A model generated the notes under the pieces. That model was not told where the DNA came from and made no database searches. It worked only from the letters and a program-made list of their open reading frames with translations. Position numbers and translations under genes: made by a program. This document shows, one piece after another, positions 32,773 through 41,227 of a stretch of 59,009 nt of DNA. The stretch's first letter is position 1, and every line of letters begins with the position of its first letter. The DNA comes from JAEYKI01 sp036679405 (GTDB taxonomy: Bacteria > Bacillota > Clostridia > Christensenellales > Christensenellaceae): positions 1 to 59,009 of the forward strand of contig JAVBVZ010000046.1 of the NCBI GenBank assembly GCA_036679405.1. Reading direction: 5' to 3'.

Positions 32773-33482
32773 TCCAGCCAGCTTTTCAATGTCTTGAACA
32801 AACCGTTAAGGCTGAACGACTGCTCCTCCAAAGCCGTATCCTGTGTATCCTGCTCAGTGCCGCTTTCCACAACACTCTCCTCGGGAAGATATGTAATTTG
32901 GTTGCTTGCCGGGCTGCTCATACTCAGTTCGGCGGCCCGTTCCTGAATCGCGTTTAAGTCCTCCTTTAAGGTGATATCCACCTTTAATTGGTCTATGTCT
33001 TCGGACAATGTTGTAATACGCTGCTGTATATCCGCATTTTCCAGACTGATATTCGTAATTGTGGCGTTCCGGGCCAGTAAAAAGGAAAGAATGCCAAAAA
33101 CAACAGCTATCAGAAGAATGGTAGATACAATACCGGTCTGCGCCGGGCGGACTTCCGTTGCCGCCGCCTCCCGCGGCTGATTGCGTATACCTGTCTGAGG
33201 CAGCGGGACCGCTATTTCTCCCTGTGCCGACATTCTGGGCTGAATGTTTCGGGGCATCACCGGACGCGGAGATGTTTTTTGGGGGCGTGCATACCCCATC
33301 CCCTGCGGCTGGATCTTCCGCGGTGAAGATGACGGCATTTTCTGAATCCTCTTATCTTCAATATAAGAAACATTCCCCTGATTCGTTTTGATACGCCGGG
33401 GTTCCGCCGCAAATTTCATTCTGTTTCTGCTTTGCTTGGATATCGGTATGTAATTTTGTGATTTTTTAGGTACTGCCGTCAT
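32769..33482 (-). CDS. ftsL: FtsL-like division protein with long basic N-terminal tail
   Basis: A 237-residue bitopic protein in the ftsL position. The first 115 residues are basic, proline- and arginine-rich and probably disordered in the cytoplasm. One membrane helix follows (VSTILLIAVVFGILSFLLA) and then a coiled coil, NADIQQRITTLSEDIDQLKV to about residue 190, typical of FtsL/DivIC. Usual FtsL proteins are 90-130 residues, so the tail is the unusual part. ATG at 33482, 39 nt after rsmH; the stop overlaps ftsI (ATGA). Assigned mainly by position and topology. Confidence 0.75.
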   Translation of the reverse strand: MTAVPKKSQNYIPISKQSRNRMKFAAEPRRIKTNQGNVSYIEDKRIQKMPSSSPRKIQPQGMGYARPQKTSPRPVMPRNIQPRMSAQGEIAVPLPQTGIRNQPREAAATEVRPAQTGIVSTILLIAVVFGILSFLLARNATITNISLENADIQQRITTLSEDIDQLKVDITLKEDLNAIQERAAELSMSSPASNQITYLPEESVVESGTEQDTQDTALEEQSFSLNGLFKTLKSWLD

Positions 33483-33521
33483 AGCCTTTATCCTTTCTTA
33501 TCTGCATTCAAGCCAAAGTAT

Positions 33522-34463
33522 TTATAATTTTTCAATCACGCGGAGCTTTGCGCTTCGCGCCCTCGGATTTTCCATTACCTCTTTTTCGGACGGCCCTATG
33601 GGTTTACGCGTAATAATTTTTACCGTTCCCACTTTGCCGCACATGCATACCGGCGCATCCGGCGGACATTCGCAGGGATCGTAAAGTTTTCGCATCGCCA
33701 GTTTTACAATACGGTCCTCCAGCGAATGGAAGGTGATAATACACAATCTCCCACCGCTTTTGAGCAAGCCTGCAAAATCTTCCACCGCTTGTCCAAGTCC
33801 TGATAATTCTTCATTTACTTCTATGCGTATCGCCTGAAAGGTTCTTTTGGCCGGATGCGGCCCCTTTCTGCGCGCTGCGGCGGGTATGGCACTTTTAATG
33901 ATTTCCGCCAGTTCAGCAGTCGTATCTATCTTTTTTCCAGTGCGCGACCGCACAATAAACTGTGCAATCCTGGCCGCCCACTTCTCTTCGCCGTATTCAC
34001 GGATAACTTTTCTTATTTCCCCTTCCGTGTAGCCGTTCACCACATCAAAAGCTGTCAGGGGAGCGGTGAGGTCCATCCGCATATCAAGCTTTGCATCCTG
34101 ATTATAAGAAAATCCGCGTTCCGCTTCTTCCAGCTGATACGACGAAACCCCTAAATCTGCAAGAATGCCGTCTGCCTTCTCAACGCCTGACTGCAAAAGC
34201 ACCTGCGGGAGGTTTTTAAAATCACTGTGCGCAAACAAAACATTTTCTCTAAATCCTTCAAACCGTTTTTTACAGCGCGTGATTGCCGCTTCATCTTTAT
34301 CCAAACCTACCAAAAGCCCTCCGGGCAATATTTTCTTCAGGATTTCGGCACTGTGCCCGCCTCCGCCCATTGTGCAGTCAACCACAGTTTGGCCCGGCGC
34401 AAGTTTTAAGTTTTCAATGCATTCTCCCAGCAGTACCGGCAGATGCCCCCCCTGCGTTTCCAT
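33522..34463 (-). CDS. rsmH: 16S rRNA (cytosine1402-N4)-methyltransferase RsmH
   Basis: Methylates N4 of C1402 in 16S rRNA. From ATG at 34463 the protein is 313 residues, the normal length. Motifs: HLPVLLGECIENL at the N-terminus, VVDCTMGGGGHSAEIL (SAM binding), GILADLGVSSYQLEEAERGF and a C-terminal HSLEDRIVKLAMRKL. The frame is open to 34679, but those 72 residues overlap mraZ in another frame and match nothing in the family; GGGGATATAAG precedes the chosen ATG. It starts one base after the mraZ stop. Confidence 0.95.
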   Translation of the reverse strand: METQGGHLPVLLGECIENLKLAPGQTVVDCTMGGGGHSAEILKKILPGGLLVGLDKDEAAITRCKKRFEGFRENVLFAHSDFKNLPQVLLQSGVEKADGILADLGVSSYQLEEAERGFSYNQDAKLDMRMDLTAPLTAFDVVNGYTEGEIRKVIREYGEEKWAARIAQFIVRSRTGKKIDTTAELAEIIKSAIPAAARRKGPHPAKRTFQAIRIEVNEELSGLGQAVEDFAGLLKSGGRLCIITFHSLEDRIVKLAMRKLYDPCECPPDAPVCMCGKVGTVKIITRKPIGPSEKEVMENPRARSAKLRVIEKL

Positions 34464-34464
34464 C

Positions 34465-34896
34465 TTATATCCCCAGCTGTGCCAATTTTGCCAGCGTTGC
34501 TTCGTAATCTTCGTATGCGCCTTCGTTATACTTTGTCCAGTTGTCAGCCGACCACAGTTCGGCACGGGAGCCGACGCCAATCGCAACCGCTTCTTTTTCC
34601 ATCTCTGCAAAATCACGCAGCCTTTGGGGTAAAAGTATTCTTCCCTGCTTATCGGGTTCGCATTCACACGCACTGGCAAACAGCATTCGGATAAAACTTT
34701 GGGATGATGTATCTGTCATAGGGATCTGCTTCAACTTGTCCGCAAAAGTTTTCCATTCCTCCAAAGAGAACACGAACAGACATTTTCCTATTCCTTTCGT
34801 TACAAGAAAATTCTCTCCCAGTTCTTCCCTGAATTTCGCGGGCATAAATACCCGGCCTTTCGCATCAATATTGTGCTGGTATTCCCCTATAAGCAC
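34465..34896 (-). CDS. mraZ: MraZ, transcriptional regulator of the dcw cluster
   Basis: A SpoVT/AbrB-fold protein that binds direct repeats in its own promoter. From GTG at 34896 it is 143 residues, exactly the usual size, beginning (M)LIGEYQHNIDAKGRVFMPAK. The second repeat reads CEPDKQGRILLPQRLRDFA. TGGAG lies seven bases upstream of the GTG. The frame extends to 34977, but that stretch runs into the MraZ-box repeats. It is the first gene of the cluster and probably regulates it. Confidence 0.93.
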   Translation of the reverse strand: MLIGEYQHNIDAKGRVFMPAKFREELGENFLVTKGIGKCLFVFSLEEWKTFADKLKQIPMTDTSSQSFIRMLFASACECEPDKQGRILLPQRLRDFAEMEKEAVAIGVGSRAELWSADNWTKYNEGAYEDYEATLAKLAQLGI

Positions 34897-34957
34897 TGTT
34901 TTTCTCCATGCAATTTTTATTTTGGAATTGCCGGATGAAATGCCGGTTTTGGTCGTA

Positions 34958-34987
34958 TTTTCACCACTATTAACCACATTTCACCAC
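34958..34987 (-). promoter_or_regulatory. MraZ box: three direct repeats
   Basis: Read on the minus strand: GTGGTGAAAT, GTGGTTAATA and GTGGTGAAAA in exact 10-bp steps. GTGG/TGGG repeats with about one helical turn of spacing are the known MraZ binding pattern. They lie 62-91 bp before the mraZ start, just downstream of an AT-rich stretch that probably holds the promoter. Confidence 0.8.
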
Positions 34988-35046
34988 TTTATATATAATA
35001 TTCGATATTTTTTAGGGAAATCCTTTTATTTTTTGCAAAAAAAAAT

Positions 35047-35078
35047 AAAAAAAGCCCGAATTAAAAGGCTTTTTTTTC
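35047..35078. terminator. Intrinsic terminator upstream of mraZ
   Basis: AAAAAAGCC pairs with GGCTTTTTT, with a long T-run on the plus strand and A-run on the other side. It can insulate the dcw promoter from readthrough. Confidence 0.6.
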
Positions 35079-35129
35079 GCAAGCACTGCCAGCTTGCAGA
35101 TATTGTGTTCAATTTGATTTCCTATACAA

Positions 35130-35248
35130 TATATAGAAAAAATAATTTTTAAGAAACAATGACTTTTCTTAAAAGTACATCCTTTTTCTAAAATACTGCA
35201 AGCCGCGGCCACAAACCCGCCCGGGCCGCGAATCGCGCCCGTTTTTTT
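35130..35248 (+). ncRNA. Candidate small structured RNA in the 432-bp gap upstream of mraZ
   Basis: No open frame is found in 34988-35328. On the plus strand there is a TACAAT at 35125-35130, a perfect 10-bp hairpin TTTTAAGAAA/TTTCTTAAAA (35147-35156, 35165-35174), a GC hairpin CGCGGCC/GGCCGCG (35204-35210, 35224-35230), and a strong terminator at 35222-35248. The last two share bases and exclude each other. There is no gene in the plus direction for this terminator to serve, hence the suggestion of a small RNA of about 115 nt. The -35 box is poor, so transcription is unproven. Confidence 0.4.
35222..35248 (+). terminator. GC-rich intrinsic terminator of the candidate small RNA
   Basis: CGGGC+GCG (35222-35226, 35228-35230) pairs with CGC+GCCCG (35234-35241), loop AAT, followed by seven T (35242-35248). 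Confidence 0.7.
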
Positions 35249-35259
35249 AAAGCGCTAAT

Positions 35260-35283
35260 AAAAAAAGCCGCCCAAAGGGCGGC
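35260..35283 (-). terminator. Terminator of the methyltransferase gene
   Basis: On the minus strand GCCGCCC (35283-35277) pairs with GGGCGGC (35273-35267), followed by a T-run. Confidence 0.8.
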
Positions 35284-35328
35284 CCGTCCATCTCTGCAAT
35301 CTTATTGTTGCCTGCAGTCTGGTTTTTC

Positions 35329-36102
35329 TTATTTTTTGATCACATACGCCTGCTGAATTCCAAAATTTCCACCGGAATATTTGCGTTCCAGTTCATAAAA
35401 ATCCGCATTGATAGGATTTGAATAACCTGCGAAACTCTTGTAATCCGTCACCAGTTCCCGAAGAAAACGGGACCCTACGTAATAAACCGAGGAAAAATCA
35501 ACGCATTCATACGTTACGCCCAATTCCGTAAGAAAATCTTCCATTCGCTCCTTTTTAATATAACGGTTAAAGTCGTGCTCCACCAGGGATTCCAGCCCCG
35601 CCAGTGCACGCAGTGCATTCAGCCTCACCAGAGGCTCCCAAAAAGCTTCTGAAAAAATCACTGTGCCGCCCTTTTGGGTTACCCGAAGACATTCTGTCAT
35701 CCCTTTTTTCTGCTCTTCCCAGTTAGGCAAATTGATCAGCACCCGCGTAGTATAGGCAACGTCATAAGTTTCATCTTCCAGCGGCAGTTCCCGCACATCT
35801 CCCATTTTAAAGGAAAGCAGATCTTTGTATTCGGATTCTTCCTTGTTTTCCTGCGCATATTTGATCATGCTTTCAGAAAAATCAACGCCGGTCATGGATT
35901 TCAAATCATGTGCCGCGCATTGCATAATTGCGGCAAATCCATTTGCGCACCCCACGTCCAGCACACTGTCTCCATTTTTAATATAAGAAGAAACATTCTG
36001 GCTTTCCAGCTTAATTGCATATTCGTCTCCCCAGGACGCCTGATGGGATCCTTTGTATTTTTCGGCATTGCCGTTCCAAAAGTCTTTGATAAAATCGCTC
36101 AT
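35329..36102 (-). CDS. Class I SAM-dependent methyltransferase
   Basis: A 257-residue protein with a Rossmann methyltransferase core: motif I SVLDVGCANGFAAIM at about 45-60, acidic loop TGVDFSESMIKYA, FKMGDVRELPLEDETYDVAY with motif II/III, and a post-core GGTVIFSEAFW. The substrate is not recognisable; ubiE-like or antibiotic-type methylation are equally possible. ATG at 36102 has TTAGGAG upstream; an in-frame ATG at 36120 lies before that site. Monocistronic. Confidence 0.8.
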   Translation of the reverse strand: MSDFIKDFWNGNAEKYKGSHQASWGDEYAIKLESQNVSSYIKNGDSVLDVGCANGFAAIMQCAAHDLKSMTGVDFSESMIKYAQENKEESEYKDLLSFKMGDVRELPLEDETYDVAYTTRVLINLPNWEEQKKGMTECLRVTQKGGTVIFSEAFWEPLVRLNALRALAGLESLVEHDFNRYIKKERMEDFLTELGVTYECVDFSSVYYVGSRFLRELVTDYKSFAGYSNPINADFYELERKYSGGNFGIQQAYVIKK

Positions 36103-36241
36103 AAAATTAGCTCCTAACATGAATAATCGCTAAAAAATGCTTTTTGCAATAGGATTATTATAATGTAAGAATAAAAGACAAGTCAATGTTTTTCAGCAGA
36201 GCACTTTTAAGGCGTCTTTTCTTTTTTCCAATAAAAGGCAC

Positions 36242-36283
36242 AAAAAAAAGAAAGCGCCCGAAAAAATCCGGGCGCTTTCTTTT
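36242..36283 (-). terminator. Terminator of the hydCBA operon
   Basis: A 14-bp stem (36247-36260 with 36269-36282), GC-rich in the centre (GCGCCCG/CGGGCGC), followed on the minus strand by a run of eight T. It lies immediately after the hydA stop. Confidence 0.85.
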
Positions 36284-36293
36284 GGGTAATATT

Positions 36294-38114
36294 TTATTTA
36301 TCGCGTTTTGTATAGGTTGTATGGAGCAATTCATGGCTCTTATGCCCCAATGGGTGGCCCAGGTAATCATCATAAATTTTAATGATATACTCATTCTCGT
36401 GAGATTTTCTGAGCTTTTTGCCCTCATCCTCACGATAAATAGCTTCCAGGCGTTTTTCGCGAACAGAGTCATCCGTCATACGAGGCTGTCCGCCGCCGGA
36501 TATGCATCCGCCCGGGCATCCCATTACTTCTATAAACAGATAGTCGCTTTTTCCGTCTTTAATCTCTTCCAGTAAGGTCGCCGCTCCGGTAAGACCGCTC
36601 GTTACCGCAACGTTTACGGTCACGCCATTAAGCCATTTGAATTCCTTTTTGGGATCTTCAATCGTTATAGCTGCAGTCTTGATGCGCTCCAGCCCCACAA
36701 TGGGCGCCACATGCAATCCGTCAAAAGGAATCTCTCGCCCGGTCACCACTTCATACACCGTGCGAAGTGCCGCCTCCATCACGCCGCCCGTCGCACCAAA
36801 AATATCCGCCGCGCCTGAAGAGAGGCCCAAAGGATTATCAAACTCGCCGTCGGGCAGACCCGCAAAATCAATGCCGGACTGCTTAATCAGCTTAATAAGT
36901 TCCCGCGTCGTCAGCACGGCATCAACATTTGGACAGTCGTTATTTACCATCTCAGGACGGGTCACTTCAAATTTTTTGGCGGTGCAAGGCATAATAGAGA
37001 CCACATACATTTTTTTCGGGTCAATGCCCATCTTTTCCGCAAAGAAAGATTTTGCAAGCGCGCCCAGCATCATATGGGGAGACTTGCAGGAAGACAGATG
37101 GTCGATCTGGTCCCCGTAGTAATGCTCGATGTATTTGATCCACCCCGGGCTGCAGCTGGTGATCATAGGCAGGTCCGCATGCTCCAGCTTGGTGGGCAGG
37201 CCCAGCGCCTCGATCTGCTTGTCGGTAATCACGCCTTTATCCCTGAAAGCCAGCGCAATCCGGGTCAGCAGTTCGTACCCTTCTTCCATAATGGTCAGAT
37301 CTGCCGCAAAATTGGTGTCGAATACATAGTCAAAACCAAGGTCCCTAAGCGCGGTTGCCAGTTTCCCGGTAGCAATGGTTCCTACCGGAAGGCCGAACCC
37401 TTCTCCCACCGCCACACGAATCGCAGGCGCAGTTTGCACGACCACCACTTTATCCGGGTCGCCCAACGCGCCGATCACGTCGGTAATAGAATCTTTTTCA
37501 TGCAGCGCATTCACCGGACACACCGTAGTACACTGCCCGCAGTAGGTACAAGCGGCCGAATCCAAAAGAAGGTCGTCGCCCGGAGCAATTTCGGTCGCAA
37601 ATCCACGGTTCTGGGCATTGATCACCCCCACACCCTGCACTTCATTGCAGATCGTTACGCAACGCCGGCACAAAATACATTTTGCGCCCTCCCGCACAAT
37701 AGACGGGCTGGATTCATCTACAAATTCCTTAGACATCTGCCCTTCAAAGCGGCAGTCGTTTACCTGCAGGGTTTCTCCCAACTGCTGAAGTTCGCAGCTC
37801 TGGGAACGCATGCAGGAAAGACAGTCCTTCGGGTGGTCGGACAAAATCAGTTCGTAAAGCACTTTACGCGCCTCTCTCACGCGTTTGGTATTGGTATTCA
37901 CTACCATGCCTTCGGTCACCGGAGTCACGCAGGACGCCATCAGGCCTTTTGCGCCTTGTACTTCCACCACGCAAATGCGGCAGGAACCGATTGCATGCAC
38001 ATCTTTTAAATAGCACAGAGAAGGAATCGAGATTCCGTTTTCCTTTGCGGCGTCTAAAATTGTCGTTCCTTCCGGAACAACCACCGCTTTATTGTTGATT
38101 GTCAAATGAATCAT
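36294..38114 (-). CDS. hydA: [FeFe]-hydrogenase catalytic subunit HydA
   Basis: Forms or oxidises H2 in a multisubunit cytoplasmic complex. Order: plant-type [2Fe-2S] domain (CYLKDVHAIGSCRICVVEV near 34-52), His-ligated cluster segment (HPKDCLSCMRSQSCELQ), two [4Fe-4S] sites (CILCRRCVTIC, CTYCGQCTTVC), then the H-cluster domain with TSCSPGWIKY, MPCTAKKFE and EVMGCPGGCISGGGQP. All cluster cysteines are present. 606 residues, the long M3-type form. Last gene of the hydCBA operon, 10 nt after hydB. Regulated through the Rex-type site at 41900. Confidence 0.95.
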   Translation of the reverse strand: MIHLTINNKAVVVPEGTTILDAAKENGISIPSLCYLKDVHAIGSCRICVVEVQGAKGLMASCVTPVTEGMVVNTNTKRVREARKVLYELILSDHPKDCLSCMRSQSCELQQLGETLQVNDCRFEGQMSKEFVDESSPSIVREGAKCILCRRCVTICNEVQGVGVINAQNRGFATEIAPGDDLLLDSAACTYCGQCTTVCPVNALHEKDSITDVIGALGDPDKVVVVQTAPAIRVAVGEGFGLPVGTIATGKLATALRDLGFDYVFDTNFAADLTIMEEGYELLTRIALAFRDKGVITDKQIEALGLPTKLEHADLPMITSCSPGWIKYIEHYYGDQIDHLSSCKSPHMMLGALAKSFFAEKMGIDPKKMYVVSIMPCTAKKFEVTRPEMVNNDCPNVDAVLTTRELIKLIKQSGIDFAGLPDGEFDNPLGLSSGAADIFGATGGVMEAALRTVYEVVTGREIPFDGLHVAPIVGLERIKTAAITIEDPKKEFKWLNGVTVNVAVTSGLTGAATLLEEIKDGKSDYLFIEVMGCPGGCISGGGQPRMTDDSVREKRLEAIYREDEGKKLRKSHENEYIIKIYDDYLGHPLGHKSHELLHTTYTKRDK

Positions 38115-38124
38115 TTAAAGCCAC

Positions 38125-41100
38125 CTACCTTCTATCACAACGCAAGCATCTCATTGCTTCCGCAATCGCATTTAATCTATGGAAGCCCACGCAGACCTCG
38201 TCAAAGTTGTCGCACCGCTCTTCCGGAGGCAGCATCTTCATCTCAAAGCGTTCATGCTCGGCCAGTTCGCTGTCCTCCACACCCATCGGGATATCGATCG
38301 GCTCACCTTTGTTCAAGGTCCCTTTTCCGCCCAGATACCGGTCAATATTTTCCGCTGCTTTTTTGCCATCCGCAATAGCGGTGATTACAACGTCTGCGCC
38401 CCGGACCACATCGCCGCCCGCAAATACGCCGGGGATAGTGGTCATCTGCGTTTCCTTGTCAACCACAAATGTTCCCCAACTGGTCATCTCTACTTCGTCT
38501 TTCCCAATAAAAGGCAAGTCGGAATACTGGCTTACCGCAGGAATCACCAAGTCTGCTTCCAGCTCAAAGTCCTCGGATTTAACGGAAACCGGCTTCTTGC
38601 GGCCGTCACTGCCGAACCCTTCCAACTTCATGGGATTGCACACAACTTTTTCCACGCATTCGTTCCCCACAATTTCAATGGGCGCAAGCAGTTCATGAAT
38701 TACAATGCCCTCTTCCACCGCTTCTTCAATTTCTCGTTTTTCCGCAGGCATATCTTCTATGGCGCGGCGGTAAAGCACATGGACTTCTTTGGCGCCCATA
38801 CGGCGCGCCACTCTGGCCGCATCAAACGCGGTAGAACCGCCGCCGATTACTGCCACAACGCCTTGAACATGAACATCTTTGTGCAGGTTCACATCACGCA
38901 GAAAATCCAGTCCATGGTATACGCCTTTAATGTTCTCACCCTTAACGCCGATCTTGCGGCTGAATTGGGTTCCGGTGGCAATATAGACCGCATCATTTTC
39001 ATTATGCAAACGGTCGAACGATATATCTTTGCCCACTTCGGTATTGAGCTGAATATTGATGCCCACTTCTTTGATGGCTTCAATTTCTTTGTCCAGCACA
39101 TCCATAGGCAGACGGTACTCGGGAATGCCGTAAGCCAGCATGCCGCCGGCTACTTTTTGCGCTTCATATATGGTTACTTCATACCCCAGCCTGCCCAGAT
39201 AATACGCACAGGTCAAGCCGGACGGTCCGGCGCCGATAATAGCAACTTTCTTGCCGTTTCTCGGGAATACCAGCTGCATATGCGGCTGATCCATTTTATA
39301 ATACTCGTCCGCAATATAGCGTTTTAAGTCACGGATCGCTATCGGTTCATCCAGTTGGGCACGCCGGCAGACAAATTCGCAGGGATGCGTGCAAACGCGG
39401 CCGCAAACTGCGGGCAGCGGGTTCTCCTGACGGATCAGGTCGTACGCGTCTTTAATTCTACCGGCAGCAACAAGCGCCAGATATCCGGGCACATTCACGT
39501 TGGCCGGACACGCATTTTCACAGGGAGATAAGAACAGATCGGCGCATACGCCTGCGCGGCAGTACTTGTACTTGATATGCTGCTCGTATTCCTCACGAAA
39601 ATGCTTGATGGTAGAAAGCACGGGATTGGGCGCTGTTTGCCCCAGGCCACACAGCGCGGTATCCTTTACCACCTGTCCCAGCTCAATCAGCTTTTCAATG
39701 TCACCCTCTTCACCTTTGCCCTGGGTGATACGCTCCAGTATCTCCAGCATACGCTTGGTTCCCAAACGGCAGGCTACGCATTTCCCGCAGGATTCTTCCT
39801 GCACAAACTCCATAAAGAAACGGGCCACGTCCACCATGCATGTGTCTTCGTCCATGCATATAAGGCCGCCCGATCCCATAATAGCGCCCAGTTCGATCAG
39901 AGAATTGTAGTCGATTGGCGTGTTTAAATGTTCGCGTGTAAGGCAGCCGCCCGACGGTCCGCCCGTCTGCGCCGCCTTCAGTGTTTTGCCTCCCGGAACG
40001 CCGCCGCCGATATCATATATTACTTCACCCAGAGTTACGCCCATAGGCACTTCAATGATACCCGTATTCTTAACATCGCCCGCCAGAGCAAACACTTTGG
40101 TTCCTTTGCTGTTTTCGGTGCCGATTTTTGCAAACCAGTCCGCCCCCATGAATATAATGGGCGCAACGTTCGCAAAGGTTTCCACATTGTTTATAATGGA
40201 CGGCTTTTTATACAGTCCCTCGTCAGACGGGAAAGGCGGTTTCTGCTTGGGCTCACCGCGCTTGCCTTCCACCGAAGCAATCAGTGCGGTTTCCTCTCCG
40301 CACACAAACGCGCCTGCGCCTATGCGGATATCCACGTCAAAGGAAAAATCCGTACCAAATATCTTATCTCCCAGCACGCCTGCTTTCCGGGCCTCTTCAA
40401 TCGCCATTTTCAGACGCTCAACAGCAATCGGATATTCCGCACGCACATACACGACCCCCCGGCTTGCGCCGATCGCATAGCCCGCAATAGCCATGCCTTC
40501 AATAATGGAATGCGGGTCGCCTTCCAGCACGCTTCTGTCCATAAACGCACCCGGATCCCCTTCATCCGCATTGCAGATCACATATTTTTCTTTGGAATCT
40601 TTTTTGTACGCCATCTGCCATTTCAGGCCGGTCGGGAATCCGCCGCCCCCACGGCCCCTGAGCCCCGATTTCTTGATTTCGTCAATCACCGCTTCACGCG
40701 GCATAGAGGTCAAAGCTTTTTCCAGGGCATAATAGCCGTCATTTGCAATGTATTCCGCCAAATCGGCAAAATCGATCTTGCCGCAATTACGCAAAACAAT
40801 TTTGGTCTGCGCATTGAAAAATTCAATATCTTTCAGGTAAGGCGTCACCTTGCCGCTCTCTCCGTCGTGGTAACAGAGTTCCTCCACAATGTTGCCCTTC
40901 ATTAAATGCTCCTGAACAATCTTCACCATGTCCTGCGGCTTTAATTTGCAGTAAAATACGCCGTCAGGCAAAACGATGGCGGTAGGGCCTACGTTACAGG
41001 TGCCAACGCAACCTGTTTCTATGACCTTCACCTTGTCGTCCAGCCATTCCACTTTGAGGCTGTTTAAAAGAGCCTGCTTTACCTCAAAACATCCGGACGA

Positions 41101-41214
41101 AACACAACCCGCACCTGCACACACCAGTATTTTGAACTTATAGCTGCCTTCTTCTTCAATCTGCTGTTCTTTTATTTTATCCAAATCATTTTTGGACTTA
41201 ATCATAAGTTCCAT
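38125..41214 (-). CDS. hydB: HydB: NuoF-like subunit fused to a GltD-type NAD(P)H/FAD module
   Basis: A 1029-residue flavoprotein. The N-terminal thioredoxin-like [2Fe-2S] domain (C32, C37, then TGCVGTCNVGP) is followed by the NuoF core with FMN/NADH loop GLRGRGGGGFPTG at 184-196 and the [4Fe-4S] motif ESCGKCVACRLG. In place of the usual C-terminal two-cluster ferredoxin there is a GltD/NfnB-like half: cysteine-rich CENACPANVNVPGY and CGRVCTHPCEFVCRR, FAD motif AIIGAGPSGLTCAYYLGRLG, and NADP-type motif VIGGGSTAFDAARVARRMGA with LYRR. Inference: the complex may connect NADH, NADPH and ferredoxin. ATG at 41214 has AGGGGGA upstream. Confidence 0.9.
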   Translation of the reverse strand: MELMIKSKNDLDKIKEQQIEEEGSYKFKILVCAGAGCVSSGCFEVKQALLNSLKVEWLDDKVKVIETGCVGTCNVGPTAIVLPDGVFYCKLKPQDMVKIVQEHLMKGNIVEELCYHDGESGKVTPYLKDIEFFNAQTKIVLRNCGKIDFADLAEYIANDGYYALEKALTSMPREAVIDEIKKSGLRGRGGGGFPTGLKWQMAYKKDSKEKYVICNADEGDPGAFMDRSVLEGDPHSIIEGMAIAGYAIGASRGVVYVRAEYPIAVERLKMAIEEARKAGVLGDKIFGTDFSFDVDIRIGAGAFVCGEETALIASVEGKRGEPKQKPPFPSDEGLYKKPSIINNVETFANVAPIIFMGADWFAKIGTENSKGTKVFALAGDVKNTGIIEVPMGVTLGEVIYDIGGGVPGGKTLKAAQTGGPSGGCLTREHLNTPIDYNSLIELGAIMGSGGLICMDEDTCMVDVARFFMEFVQEESCGKCVACRLGTKRMLEILERITQGKGEEGDIEKLIELGQVVKDTALCGLGQTAPNPVLSTIKHFREEYEQHIKYKYCRAGVCADLFLSPCENACPANVNVPGYLALVAAGRIKDAYDLIRQENPLPAVCGRVCTHPCEFVCRRAQLDEPIAIRDLKRYIADEYYKMDQPHMQLVFPRNGKKVAIIGAGPSGLTCAYYLGRLGYEVTIYEAQKVAGGMLAYGIPEYRLPMDVLDKEIEAIKEVGINIQLNTEVGKDISFDRLHNENDAVYIATGTQFSRKIGVKGENIKGVYHGLDFLRDVNLHKDVHVQGVVAVIGGGSTAFDAARVARRMGAKEVHVLYRRAIEDMPAEKREIEEAVEEGIVIHELLAPIEIVGNECVEKVVCNPMKLEGFGSDGRKKPVSVKSEDFELEADLVIPAVSQYSDLPFIGKDEVEMTSWGTFVVDKETQMTTIPGVFAGGDVVRGADVVITAIADGKKAAENIDRYLGGKGTLNKGEPIDIPMGVEDSELAEHERFEMKMLPPEERCDNFDEVCVGFHRLNAIAEAMRCLRCDRR

Positions 41215-41227
41215 TTTTTCGTTCCCC

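Noticed and set aside
34464..34679. N-terminal extension of rsmH and of mraZ (to 34977)
   Set aside because: The extra residues overlap the neighbouring gene or the MraZ box, have no family match, and better ribosome sites occur at the shorter starts.
38179..39327. Long plus-strand open frame (382 codons) opposite hydB, and others at 39928-40905 and 47222-48148
   Set aside because: They lie antisense to strongly conserved hydB, glgB and pgi, have no ribosome sites and show no family features; they are shadows of GC-biased codon positions.
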